From Aphodoplasma sp045592745 (GTDB lineage: Bacteria; Bacillota; Clostridia; UBA1381; UMGS1253): a DNA stretch of 58,692 nucleotides. Below are positions 50,918 through 58,692 of the stretch, one piece after another. Where the stretch lies: the NCBI GenBank assembly GCA_045592745.1, contig JAZNVH010000015.1:1-58692 (forward strand), given 5' to 3'. Positions within the stretch are counted from its first letter, which is position 1. Each line of letters begins with the position of its first letter. Position numbers and translations under genes: made by a program. Below the pieces are notes generated by a model. The model saw nothing but the letters and a program-made list of their open reading frames with translations. It did no database searches and was not told the DNA's origin.

Positions 50918-51607
50918 GTGAATAGTTTTAATGAAATAATTTCTCAAAAACTCAATATGTTGGGTATAAATGAATTTGGTTTTGCAAATATTAAAGAGAT
51001 TGACCGGAATCGCGCAAATACTCTTCCGAATGCAGTAAGTATTGTAGTGCCGTTGTCTGATTATATTATTGACGAAATTGATAAAGAGCCTACCTTTGCA
51101 TATTTTCAGCATTACCGCGCTATCAATGCATACATAGATTCTGCGTTATTACAGCTTGGAATATTTATACAGGAAAATGGCTACAGATATATGCCGATAG
51201 CGGCCTCGCAGTCGATTCCTTCAAATAATACACCGTATTCTGCATATATAAGTCACAAGGCGGTTGCACGCGTCGCGGGACTGGGTACTATTGGAAAAAA
51301 TGCGCTCTTTTTGTCAAAACGATATGGGGCAAGGGTGCGTCTTGGAACGCTTCTTACGGATATGCCGCTTGATACGGTGAGTAAAAAGGAATTTATGGAT
51401 GTGTGCGGCTCTTGCAATATATGCAAAAAGAGTTGTCCTGCGATGGCTATTACAGGGAATTTATATAAAGAAGGTGCACCGCGAGAAAGCATAATTGACG
51501 CAGCCGCGTGTAGCAATTATATGAAAAAACAGTATCAGCATATCGGGCGCGGTGTTGTATGCGGAATTTGTATGAAGGTGTGCCCGTACAAAGGAGAAGG
51601 AAAGTAA
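50918..51607 (+). CDS. QueG-like double 4Fe-4S protein, 229 aa
   Basis: Resembles the core of epoxyqueuosine reductase QueG: GLGTIGKNALFLSKRYGARVRLGTLLTD, then two cluster motifs, C163-x2-C166-x2-C169-x3-C173 and C198 with C215-x2-C218-x3-C222. The HEAT-repeat end of true QueG is missing, so a reductase of unknown substrate is as likely. GTG 50918 has GGTGG upstream. It runs into rnhB after 3 bases, so it heads the operon queG-like-rnhB-yraN-dipeptidase. Confidence 0.75.
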   Translation: MNSFNEIISQKLNMLGINEFGFANIKEIDRNRANTLPNAVSIVVPLSDYIIDEIDKEPTFAYFQHYRAINAYIDSALLQLGIFIQENGYRYMPIAASQSIPSNNTPYSAYISHKAVARVAGLGTIGKNALFLSKRYGARVRLGTLLTDMPLDTVSKKEFMDVCGSCNICKKSCPAMAITGNLYKEGAPRESIIDAAACSNYMKKQYQHIGRGVVCGICMKVCPYKGEGK

Positions 51608-51610
51608 AAA

Positions 51611-52240
51611 ATGTCAGAGAAAGATTTACAAAAGGATATGCTTGCGTATGAAAATACGCTTTATGAACAAGGTTATAAATATATAGCAGGAGTAGATGAG
51701 GCGGGCAGAGGTCCTCTTGCTGGCAGCGTGTATGCAGCTGCGGTTATTTTGCCAAAGGGGTGCGTTATAGAGGGGCTTCGTGACTCAAAAAAGCTTTCCG
51801 AAAAAAAACGTGAGCAGCTTTTTGACGTTATTATCGATAAAGCACTCGCGTATGGAATATGCGCAGTTGACTCAGACAGAATAGATGAGATAAATATACT
51901 TGAGGCGACGTTTGAGGCGATGCACGGCGCAGTTGATAAGCTTAGTATAAAGCCTGATTTTGTTATGATTGACGGAAACCGCAGTAAAGGTATGGACGAT
52001 ATTGAGCATGCGACTTTAATTGGCGGAGATGATTTGTCACTTTCAATTGCGGCAGCGTCTGTGCTTGCGAAAGTAAGTCGTGACAGATATATGAACGAAA
52101 TGGCAAAGCTATATCCTGAGTATGAATTTGAAAAGCATAAAGCCTATGGAACAAAGCTTCACAGAGAACTTATAGCAAAATATGGTCCGTGTCCTATACA
52201 CCGAAAAAGCTTTAAAGGCGTAAAGGAGTATGTAAAATGA
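51611..52240 (+). CDS. rnhB: Ribonuclease HII, 209 aa
   Basis: Removes RNA from RNA-DNA hybrids and misinserted ribonucleotides. IAGVDEAGRGPLAGSVYAAAV with catalytic Asp/Glu, GLRDSKKLSEKKRE, MIDGN, and SIAAASVLAKVSRDRYM are diagnostic. Overlaps yraN by 4 bases. Confidence 0.97.
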   Translation: MSEKDLQKDMLAYENTLYEQGYKYIAGVDEAGRGPLAGSVYAAAVILPKGCVIEGLRDSKKLSEKKREQLFDVIIDKALAYGICAVDSDRIDEINILEATFEAMHGAVDKLSIKPDFVMIDGNRSKGMDDIEHATLIGGDDLSLSIAAASVLAKVSRDRYMNEMAKLYPEYEFEKHKAYGTKLHRELIAKYGPCPIHRKSFKGVKEYVK

Positions 52241-52608
52241 CCGCAAAAGAAATTGGCGATGTGTGTGAAAGCTATGCAAAAAAATATCTTGAACAGAATG
52301 ATATAGAGGTTCTTTTGACAAACTTTCATTGTCGTGAGGGAGAAATTGACATTGTGGCGCGCGAAGATGAATATACTGTGTTTGTAGAGGTCAAAGCGCG
52401 AAAAAGTACGCTTTTTGGAATGCCGTGCGAGGCGGTTACAAAGGCGAAACAAAAAAAGCTTATTATGGCGGCGCAAAGATATCTTGGACAAAATGAGTAT
52501 GAAACGCCTGTGCGATTTGATGTAATTGAACTGTTATACAAACCGGTTGGAGAGAAAATATGTATTACAAATATAAATCATATCAGGGGAGCGTTTGAAC
52601 TGACATGA
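52237..52608 (+). CDS. yraN: YraN/UPF0102 nuclease-like protein, 123 aa
   Basis: A restriction-endonuclease-fold family often found after rnhB. EGEIDIVAREDEYTVFVEVKARKS has the E-D-EVK nuclease triad. Start overlaps rnhB (ATGA) and its stop overlaps the dipeptidase start. Confidence 0.95.
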   Translation: MTAKEIGDVCESYAKKYLEQNDIEVLLTNFHCREGEIDIVAREDEYTVFVEVKARKSTLFGMPCEAVTKAKQKKLIMAAQRYLGQNEYETPVRFDVIELLYKPVGEKICITNINHIRGAFELT

Positions 52609-53555
52609 ACAAAAAATATGATTATAAAATTATAGATGCACATTGTGATACAATAGGTGAGATGTACAAAAAAGCACCGCTTGGGAAAAACAAAGCGCAT
52701 CTTGATATTTGCCGCATGAAAGATTATAAAAATTATTTACAGATTTTTGCGGTGTGGACTGAGCATTGTGATTCAGTTATAATGCAAAAGAAAAACGAGG
52801 ATGCAATTATAGAAAGATTTTACAACGAGATACAAAAAAATGCCGACGATATCGTACATATACTGCGAGCTGACCAAATAGAAAAAGCATGGGAAGAGGA
52901 TAAAATTGCTGCGATTTTATCGATAGAGGGCGCAGATTGTGTAAAAACGCGCGAGGATATTGATGAGCTTTACCAAAAAGGTGTGCGCTGTATAACTCTT
53001 ACCTGGAATGGTTCAAATGATATAGCAAGCGGTGTGGGAGGTGAGAAGGCAGATTTTGGTGTAAGTGAATTTGGGAAAAAGGCAATAAAGAAGATGAATT
53101 CTCTTGGTATGCTAATTGATGTTTCGCATATATCCGAGAGGGCATTTTGGGATGTTTTAGAATATACAAAGTCGCCGATTGCAGCGTCACATTCAAATTC
53201 AAAAACTGTATGTATTAATAGAAGAAACCTTACAGACGAGCAGTTTGCGGCGCTTTGCAAAAACGGAGGCGTTGCAGGGATAAATTATTATCCGATGTTT
53301 GTTAACAATACTGATAAAGCCACGATTGATGATATAATAAAACATATAGAGCATTTTTGCTCGCTGGGCGGCGAAAACCATATCGGCCTTGGCGGCGATT
53401 TTGACGGAATTGATACAGTGCCTTTCGACTTGTGCGGAGTAGAAGATGTGTATAAGCTCCTTGACAAATTGCTTATGCTCAATTACAATGAAAGTATAGT
53501 TAATAAAATTGCATATGAGAATTTTTTAAGGCTTTTTAAAAAAGTTATAATATAA
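52605..53555 (+). CDS. Membrane dipeptidase family (M19) protein, 316 aa
   Basis: Hydrolyses dipeptides, including D-amino acid ones. IIDAHCDTIG has the His-x-Asp zinc ligands; SIEGADC, LTWNGSNDIASGVG, IDVSHISERAFWDVL, AASHSN and GLGGDFDGID follow in family order. It overlaps yraN by 4 bases and completes the operon. Confidence 0.95.
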   Translation: MNKKYDYKIIDAHCDTIGEMYKKAPLGKNKAHLDICRMKDYKNYLQIFAVWTEHCDSVIMQKKNEDAIIERFYNEIQKNADDIVHILRADQIEKAWEEDKIAAILSIEGADCVKTREDIDELYQKGVRCITLTWNGSNDIASGVGGEKADFGVSEFGKKAIKKMNSLGMLIDVSHISERAFWDVLEYTKSPIAASHSNSKTVCINRRNLTDEQFAALCKNGGVAGINYYPMFVNNTDKATIDDIIKHIEHFCSLGGENHIGLGGDFDGIDTVPFDLCGVEDVYKLLDKLLMLNYNESIVNKIAYENFLRLFKKVII

Positions 53556-53607
53556 TCAGGAACAAAAGATTAATAATATTCGTCTAATATAATAAGAGGT
53601 GATACAT

Positions 53608-54936
53608 ATGAAAAAAGTAACAGCAATATTTGTTTTGCTTATGATGAGCATCAGCATTTGCTTTAGTGCATACGCATCTTCGTTTACGGATGTCGGTGAT
53701 GATTTTTCGTGGGCAGCGGAGGCAATTGAAAAATTTTGCGAAAAAAATATTATTGTAGGAAAGGGCGAGGGTGTATTTGCGCCAAATGATAGTGTAACAC
53801 GCGCTGAATTTGCAAAGATGCTTGTGCTCACATTTGACATAAAGAGTGAAAGTCAGAGTGAGTACGCTGATGTAGATAAAGAAAGCTGGCATTATGAATA
53901 CGTTTTGTTGGGAACTGATTATACCGTTTCGGCAGATCTTCTTTATGAAAACGCAAATGGCTTATATATGCCCGATAAAAATGCATCAAGACAGGAAATT
54001 GCATATGCACTCGCACGCGTGCTTGGCATAAAGGAAGATGATGATTGTCTTAAAACATTTGCCGATGCAGACAATGTGAATAAAAACTTATATGAGTATG
54101 TAAATGCTGTTTCGTCGGCAGGGCTTATAAAAGGATATGAAGATAATACGCTGCGCCCTGATGGCGACGTAACACGCGCCGAAGCGGTAGTGCTTTTGGA
54201 CCGCGCTCTTGAGTATAGAGAGTCAATGGATATTCCGACAGTTTCGCCAACGCCGACTCAAACTCCAACGCCTACGCCAACAGTTGCACCGACAAGTACA
54301 CCACAAGCAACACCAAAGTCATCACAGGATATGATAACTGTAGTTGATACACTTGTGGCAAGTATAGATGGTGAAGCGTGTTATGTTATATACTATGACT
54401 TTCATGGCGAGCGCTCGCTCCAGCCACTTGTAGTACGCCCTGATGTAAAGGTAGGCGGCCTTAAGACAAATGTAGCTGATATTGCGTGCGGTGATGTGCT
54501 TATTTATAGCCTTCAAACAAAAAACAGCGTAGATGCAATACGCGTAGTGTTTAGCGGCGGAACAAAACCGCCAACACCTACAAAACCTCTTGCACAGACG
54601 TTAAGCGTGCCACAAGGTTGGGGACTTTACGATTCGGATGCTACGATAAAGTTATACTATGGTAAAGTCAGTAAAATGAAAGAATTAGAAGGTGGTCTTA
54701 GAATAACACTTAACCACGGCGGTAATGTAGACCAGATGGTGCTTGTGCCTTTTGAAGGAGTGAGATACTCGCTCTATAAGCCATATATGAAGGCTGTGGA
54801 AAAACGCTTTGGCAATATAGATGTAACCGATGTGAAATCGAGAGGCGAGTATAGCGGAGCACATGCAATTATAAAGACAAAACGCGATGTTGTTACGGAT
54901 GTAATTATCATTGATTATTATGAATCTTATAAATAA
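53608..54936 (+). CDS. SLH-domain surface protein, 442 aa
   Basis: A signal peptide (1-23, cleavage after AYA) leads three S-layer homology repeats (about 24-200), which bind pyruvylated cell-wall polymer. A Thr/Pro-rich linker (about 210-240) and a C-terminal domain of unknown function with beta structure follow. SLH1 (FTDVGDDFSWAAEAIEKFCEKNI) and SLH3 are clear; SLH2 is weaker. ATG 53608 has AGAGGTGATAC upstream; an in-frame GTG at 53599 is part of that site. Terminator at 54940-54970. Confidence 0.9.
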   Translation: MKKVTAIFVLLMMSISICFSAYASSFTDVGDDFSWAAEAIEKFCEKNIIVGKGEGVFAPNDSVTRAEFAKMLVLTFDIKSESQSEYADVDKESWHYEYVLLGTDYTVSADLLYENANGLYMPDKNASRQEIAYALARVLGIKEDDDCLKTFADADNVNKNLYEYVNAVSSAGLIKGYEDNTLRPDGDVTRAEAVVLLDRALEYRESMDIPTVSPTPTQTPTPTPTVAPTSTPQATPKSSQDMITVVDTLVASIDGEACYVIYYDFHGERSLQPLVVRPDVKVGGLKTNVADIACGDVLIYSLQTKNSVDAIRVVFSGGTKPPTPTKPLAQTLSVPQGWGLYDSDATIKLYYGKVSKMKELEGGLRITLNHGGNVDQMVLVPFEGVRYSLYKPYMKAVEKRFGNIDVTDVKSRGEYSGAHAIIKTKRDVVTDVIIIDYYESYK

Positions 54937-54939
54937 GAA

Positions 54940-54970
54940 AAAAGGTGTGGTTATTAAAACCACACCTTTT
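54940..54970. terminator. Bidirectional terminator between the SLH gene and prfA
   Basis: AAAAGGTGTGGTT (54940-54952), ATTAA loop, AACCACACCTTTT (54958-54970), with flanking A and T runs. Confidence 0.9.
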
Positions 54971-54981
54971 AATATTTTATT

Positions 54982-56055
54982 TTAGCCCTCTGCATTTGCC
55001 TTAAGCTTTTCACTTTGGTCGGCTGTATTTAGAGCATCTATCAGTTCGTCCAAATCACCATTTAATACAGCTTCAAGTTTGTGAAGAGTAAGTCCTATAC
55101 GATGATCAGTAACACGTCCCTGCGGGAAGTTGTACGTTCTTATGCGCTCACTTCGATCGCCTGTACCAACCTGACTTTTTCTGTTTTGGGCAATTTCTTC
55201 ATGTTGCTGCGAACTTATTAAATCATACAGACGCGAACGAAGAATTTTCATAGCCTTATCCTTGTTTTTGTGCTGCGATTTTTCATCCTGACACGATACG
55301 ACAAGTCCTGTGGGAAGATGAGTAATTCTCACTGCAGAGTCTGTTGTATTAACGCACTGTCCACCGGGACCGCCTGCACGAAATACATCTATACGCAAAT
55401 CGTTTTGATTGATTTCGACTTCAACTTCCTCAACCTCAGGCAAAACTGCAACTGTAACGGTAGAGGTGTGTATACGTCCGCTTGACTCGGTCGAAGGTAC
55501 ACGCTGTACTCTGTGAGCACCACTTTCAAACTTTAGCCTGCTGTAAGCGCCCTGCCCCATAAGCATAAAGGATACTTCCTTATAGCCGCCTATGTCGGTC
55601 TCGTTTGAGTTCATTATATCAATTTTCCAATTGCGAGTCTCTGCATACATACTATACATGCGCATCAAATCTGCCGCAAATAACGCCGCTTCATCACCGC
55701 CTGCGCCGCCACGTATTTCAATAATAACGTTTTTGTCATCGTTAGGGTCTTTTGGAAGAAGCAATACAGTAAGCTCGTTTTTAAAGCGTTCTATATTCTC
55801 CTGCGCTTCGTTAAGTTCAGCACGCAACAGTTCTTCAAAATCTTTGTCATTTTCACCACTCAAAAGTTCTCTTGCCTCATTTATGGTTTCAACTGCGGCT
55901 TTATATTCGCGGTATTTTTCAACTATCGGAGTTATGTCGGAATGCTCTTTGCAAAGCTTTGTCCAGTTTGCATTATCCGCTATTACATCAGGGTCACTGA
56001 TTTTTTTGCTAAGATCCTCATATCGTTCTTCTATAAATGCAAGCTTATCAAACAT
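54982..56055 (-). CDS. prfA: Peptide chain release factor 1, 357 aa
   Basis: RF1 ends translation at UAA and UAG. The GGQ loop is AGGPGGQCVNTTDSAVRITHLPTG, and domains 1 and 2 are complete. I start at ATG 56055 (MFDKLAFIEERYEDL), behind AAAGGAAAAGAAAG; the in-frame start at 56094 lies in the gap. prmC, its usual partner, is absent; the racemase-like gene precedes it by 42 bases. Confidence 0.97.
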   Translation of the reverse strand: MFDKLAFIEERYEDLSKKISDPDVIADNANWTKLCKEHSDITPIVEKYREYKAAVETINEARELLSGENDKDFEELLRAELNEAQENIERFKNELTVLLLPKDPNDDKNVIIEIRGGAGGDEAALFAADLMRMYSMYAETRNWKIDIMNSNETDIGGYKEVSFMLMGQGAYSRLKFESGAHRVQRVPSTESSGRIHTSTVTVAVLPEVEEVEVEINQNDLRIDVFRAGGPGGQCVNTTDSAVRITHLPTGLVVSCQDEKSQHKNKDKAMKILRSRLYDLISSQQHEEIAQNRKSQVGTGDRSERIRTYNFPQGRVTDHRIGLTLHKLEAVLNGDLDELIDALNTADQSEKLKANAEG

Positions 56056-56097
56056 TAATCTTTCTTTTCCTTTCTGTCCGTGTGGACAATGCACAAA

Positions 56098-57195
56098 TTA
56101 TATATACTCACGCTCTATGGCGCTGTCAATCAAAATAGGGTTACATTCAAGATGCACCGCATCGCCAACCTGCGCCTCTATATCTGTGATATCGGCTATT
56201 ATATTAAACATACTCACGCGTCCTAAAAGACGGCACTTTTTATTGTTTATGGTAACATAAATGCTGTTATCACGAAACAGTGAACGCACATCTGAGTAAA
56301 TGTACCTTAAAATGTCTTTAAATCTAAACGCATCGTTTGACTTTACAACACCAAATCCGTCCTTATAACCTACGGGAATTACTGCGATTTTTGTTTCGCG
56401 TTTTGTGCTGTAAGTATTTGCGTAGCCTATGTTATGTCCTTTTGGAAGCGTTTTGATTTCACATATACAACTTTCAAGAAGTCCAATTCTGTTTAAGCCA
56501 AGCGTGTTTTTTATTGGCAACCTTCCAAGAAATGCTGAACCTACGCGAACTGCATCCATGCACATATCACTAAAACGCAAAAACGCGCACGAATTACATA
56601 TATGCTTTAGCTTAAACGAATATCCGTCATCTTCGAGATTTTTAACAGCGCTTTTAAAAAGACCATACTGTTTTTGTGAATTTTTTTCATCACCAAACGA
56701 ATCTGACAAATGAGAAAATACACCTTCAATATCCACGTTTGTAAGACGGGAGAGAATATCGTTTATATATTCTGTATCATCAGCCAAAAAGCCGAAACGA
56801 CCAAAGCCCGTATCAAGACAGATATGTGCGCGTACACGCATGTCTTGTTGCTCTGCTGCAAGATTTAATATAATTGCCGATTCCTCGCTGCCAATAGCGC
56901 ATACAATGTCAAGGCGCACTGCCTCTGTAGCATCATTTAAATCGCACATAGGTGAAAGTAAGATAATTTCAGCGTCGATTCCGTTTTCTCTAAGCTCTTT
57001 TGCTTCGCAAAATTCACTTACGGCGAGGGTGTTTATTCCGTTTTGTAATAGCACACGGGCAAACTGACAAAGACCCAGTCCATAGCCGTTGCCCTTGAGC
57101 ATAGCTATAACCTCGCTGCCACCAAGACGCGCAGTTTCAACAATTTTTTTTATATTACTTGTCAGCAGATTCTTTTGTATAAGTAGCTTTTTCAT
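56098..57195 (-). CDS. Alanine racemase-family protein, 365 aa
   Basis: A fold-III PLP racemase: MLKGNGYGLG carries the PLP lysine, LDTGFGRFGF the active-site Arg, and GYANTYSTKRETKIAVIPVGYKDG the C-terminal Tyr and substrate loop. Two usual positions differ: the Lys that is carbamylated in alanine racemase is Cys (ICLDTG), and the MD of GMVCMDQ is MF (GRVSMFN). It may be a divergent Alr or another amino-acid racemase. ATG 57195 is preferred; a GTG at 57207 is also possible. It overlaps femAB by 41 bases, so translation is coupled. Confidence 0.8.
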   Translation of the reverse strand: MKKLLIQKNLLTSNIKKIVETARLGGSEVIAMLKGNGYGLGLCQFARVLLQNGINTLAVSEFCEAKELRENGIDAEIILLSPMCDLNDATEAVRLDIVCAIGSEESAIILNLAAEQQDMRVRAHICLDTGFGRFGFLADDTEYINDILSRLTNVDIEGVFSHLSDSFGDEKNSQKQYGLFKSAVKNLEDDGYSFKLKHICNSCAFLRFSDMCMDAVRVGSAFLGRLPIKNTLGLNRIGLLESCICEIKTLPKGHNIGYANTYSTKRETKIAVIPVGYKDGFGVVKSNDAFRFKDILRYIYSDVRSLFRDNSIYVTINNKKCRLLGRVSMFNIIADITDIEAQVGDAVHLECNPILIDSAIEREYI

Positions 57196-58276
57196 TTGCA
57201 GTTTCACGCACCTTATCAGGTAGTAAATCTTTGTTTTTCCTTAAGAATAGTCTGCGGCGAAGCTCACGGTATGCGCGTTCACCTTTTTCTATAAAGAAGT
57301 ACATAAACGGGTTAAACACATAATCAAGAGCACCGACAAATTCGACAAAGTCACCCGTAAAGCCCTTCTTGAAGCGATAGAGGCCATAAAGTGGCTGTCC
57401 TTTGTTAAGGTCGCCCGATACACCACGAAAATCATATATATCGCAGTTGTTTTCAACCGCCCATTTCATCATTTCCCACTGCATAAGATAGTTTGGCATA
57501 AGGTTTCTGTCCTCGTTGCTGCTTGCACCGTACAGATACCAAACTTTATTTCCGTAAAGGATTGCAACAGCACCCGATAAAAGCTTTTCGCCATTGTATA
57601 TAAGGTACAAACGAAGCTTGTCACCCATTTCGTCATACATTTTTTCAAAATATTCAAGTGAGCGGGGAATAAAGCCGTCACGCACACCTGTATCCATCAT
57701 AACCTTGCAAAAAGCAGGCAAATCTTCTCTTGTACCAATGCGGCATGTAACGCCTTTGCGTATCGCCACACGAACGTTGTAACGTGTTTTGTTTTCAAAG
57801 CTTGCCAAAACCTCGTCTTCGCTCATACCTGTCATCGTTTTACGGAATACGAATCTTGGCTGTACTCCTTCAAAGTTTTTGGATTTGTTGAATTTAAAGC
57901 CCAAATCCGACATCATAGCGCAGAATTTCTCGTCGCTTGCCTCAACATCGGGGTCGATTTTGAGCACATAGCTTTTATGTTTTTTTGCAAGCTCTTTTGC
58001 ACCTTCAACAAGCTCTTTTATAGTGTCTTTGTCATATATGTCGCACACAGGACCTCTTGGTGCATACATAATTGTAAGAGGAAATATCGGCACTTTTCTT
58101 ATAAGAAGCGACATAGATCCCTTTATTTTTCCATTTTCATCTTCAGCTATAAGGATTTCATTTTTCCACATATCCTTTACCTTTGCCCAGGCGAGTGACT
58201 GCAGAAAATGTCCTTTTTTATTTTCCCACAAAAACTTTTCGTATTCTTCGTATCTTTCAGGCGTTAAAAGCTTCAT
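57155..58276 (-). CDS. FemAB-family peptidyltransferase, 373 aa
   Basis: Members add Gly, Ala or Ser from aminoacyl-tRNA to the lipid II stem peptide, or have related roles. MKLLTPERYEEYEKFL at the start, FLQSLAWAKVKDMW, PRGPVCD, the YEKMYDE-LRLYLIYNGEKLLSGA region and VFNPFMYFF follow the two-GNAT-fold layout. A basic tail ends it. Next to a racemase gene it suggests peptidoglycan crossbridge work. ATG 58276 is 12 bases after GGAGG. Confidence 0.85.
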   Translation of the reverse strand: MKLLTPERYEEYEKFLWENKKGHFLQSLAWAKVKDMWKNEILIAEDENGKIKGSMSLLIRKVPIFPLTIMYAPRGPVCDIYDKDTIKELVEGAKELAKKHKSYVLKIDPDVEASDEKFCAMMSDLGFKFNKSKNFEGVQPRFVFRKTMTGMSEDEVLASFENKTRYNVRVAIRKGVTCRIGTREDLPAFCKVMMDTGVRDGFIPRSLEYFEKMYDEMGDKLRLYLIYNGEKLLSGAVAILYGNKVWYLYGASSNEDRNLMPNYLMQWEMMKWAVENNCDIYDFRGVSGDLNKGQPLYGLYRFKKGFTGDFVEFVGALDYVFNPFMYFFIEKGERAYRELRRRLFLRKNKDLLPDKVRETANEKATYTKESADK

Positions 58277-58310
58277 AATCAGCATCTTCCTCCAATTGTA
58301 AATTGATAAT

Positions 58311-58326
58311 ATGCACGCACGTGCAT
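58311..58326. promoter_or_regulatory. Palindrome in the femAB leader
   Basis: ATGCACG-CA-CGTGCAT, a perfect 7-bp inverted repeat with a 2-base centre, lies between the promoter (58350-58378) and the femAB start, where an operator or RNA hairpin could act. Confidence 0.45.
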
Positions 58327-58349
58327 TACTAAATATAACTAATATATCT

Positions 58350-58378
58350 ATTTTATAACAAAAAACCTTATGTGTCAA
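58350..58378 (-). promoter_or_regulatory. Promoter of the femAB-racemase-prfA genes
   Basis: Minus-strand TTGACA (58373-58378), 17-base spacer, TAAAAT (58350-58355). Confidence 0.65.
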
Positions 58379-58408
58379 TCTCTAGGGGAGATTTTACATG
58401 GTATTAAT

Positions 58409-58692
58409 TTATGAATTTTTTTGCTTTCTTTTTACGATAAAATAAACCACAAGTGCTGCAAACAGAACTATAAGAGCCATAATAAGCGTCGAGCTTTGGC
58501 GTGATACAATATCGGACGTATTATTTTTTTCTGCTTTCGACACGTTTTCACTTTCCTTATCGTATGGTAAAAATGTAGTTATATACTCATATAAAAGAGC
58601 GTTGTTTGACGTATAAGATGCTATAATTTTTTCGCCTTCGAAAAAATCACCATGCTCATTATTTATTGCAATGGTATAAACATCTTCCGGCA
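58409..58692 (-). CDS. C-terminal end of a membrane-anchored protein (partial)
   Basis: The last 93 codons of a minus-strand gene continuing beyond the window. A mixed extracytoplasmic part is followed by one hydrophobic segment (TLIMALIVLFAALVVYFIV) and a short basic tail (KRKQKNS), a type I anchor with the N-terminus outside. No family is recognisable from this fragment. It ends at 58409, 30 bases before the -35 of the femAB promoter. Confidence 0.65.
   Translation of the reverse strand, partial: PEDVYTIAINNEHGDFFEGEKIIASYTSNNALLYEYITTFLPYDKESENVSKAEKNNTSDIVSRQSSTLIMALIVLFAALVVYFIVKRKQKNS

Noticed and set aside
54240..54330. Short tandem repeat in the SLH gene
   Set aside because: It is the Thr/Pro linker of the protein; codons vary and it is not a nucleotide repeat of interest.
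1..58692. CRISPR array, prophage, insertion sequence or restriction-modification genes
   Set aside because: No direct-repeat array with spacers, no transposase, capsid, terminase or methyltransferase is visible.

Overview
The window looks like chromosome of an endospore-forming, A+T-rich, low-GC Gram-positive anaerobe of the class Clostridia. The reasons are a spoIIAA-spoIIAB-sigF operon behind a sigma-H-like promoter, spoIIP, spoIIM, spoVAC and a spoIVFA/spoIVFB-like pair, strong GGAGG-type ribosome binding sites, and clostridial-type smc, ftsY, str-operon and isoprenoid genes. I cannot name the genus from sequence alone.

Layout. (1) 1-7300 is an accessory, defence-like segment, visibly richer in A+T than the rest: a small hypothetical gene, two adjacent HEPN-like genes (395-2399, minus), a divergent two-gene cassette of an unknown 416-aa protein translationally coupled to a diverged ThiC paralogue (2656-5036, plus), and a single-gene SIR2-SLOG-TIR fusion resembling a complete Thoeris system in one polypeptide (5292-7220, minus). 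Several promoters here share a TATGG-extended -10 design. (2) 7409-7637 holds an intact tRNA-Leu(CAG) and a second copy whose 3' end is broken, a plausible island boundary. (3) 7841-11621 has a small hypothetical gene and a set of a beta-helix GH28-like protein, a YeiH-type transporter and an SGNH hydrolase whose start seems displaced by a frame change. (4) 11658-19005 is smc-ftsY-UPF0182. (5) 19055-25114 has a nucleotidyltransferase/phosphomannomutase-like fusion with key catalytic residues changed, spoIIP, and an XRE-cupin regulator with an acyl-CoA synthetase. (6) 25386-30147 has yifB, proC, spoIIM, xerD and a zinc-ribbon protein. (7) 30332-32707 is a glycolipid glycosyltransferase followed by ispD-ispF. 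(8) 32940-37839 is an L7Ae-like gene, rpsL, rpsG, fusA and tuf, without rpoBC upstream. (9) 37914-38108 is a structured, possibly repeated intergenic element. (10) 38243-45726 is spoIIA-sigF, phosphoglucomutase, tRNA-Arg(CCT), RNase R and the spoIVF-like pair. (11) 45793-54936 holds sugar and cofactor metabolism, spoVAC, a D-lactate-type dehydrogenase, DUF4364, a QueG-like protein, rnhB-yraN-dipeptidase and an SLH-domain protein. (12) 54982-58692 is prfA, an alanine-racemase-like gene, femAB and the 3' end of a membrane-anchored protein, all on the minus strand.

Most of the window is ordinary core genome. The most unusual content is in the first 7.7 kb: the fused SIR2-SLOG-TIR protein and the ThiC-like/416-aa cassette, both beside HEPN genes and a damaged tRNA-Leu copy. 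No integrase, transposase or CRISPR array is visible. The left end of the island lies outside the window.
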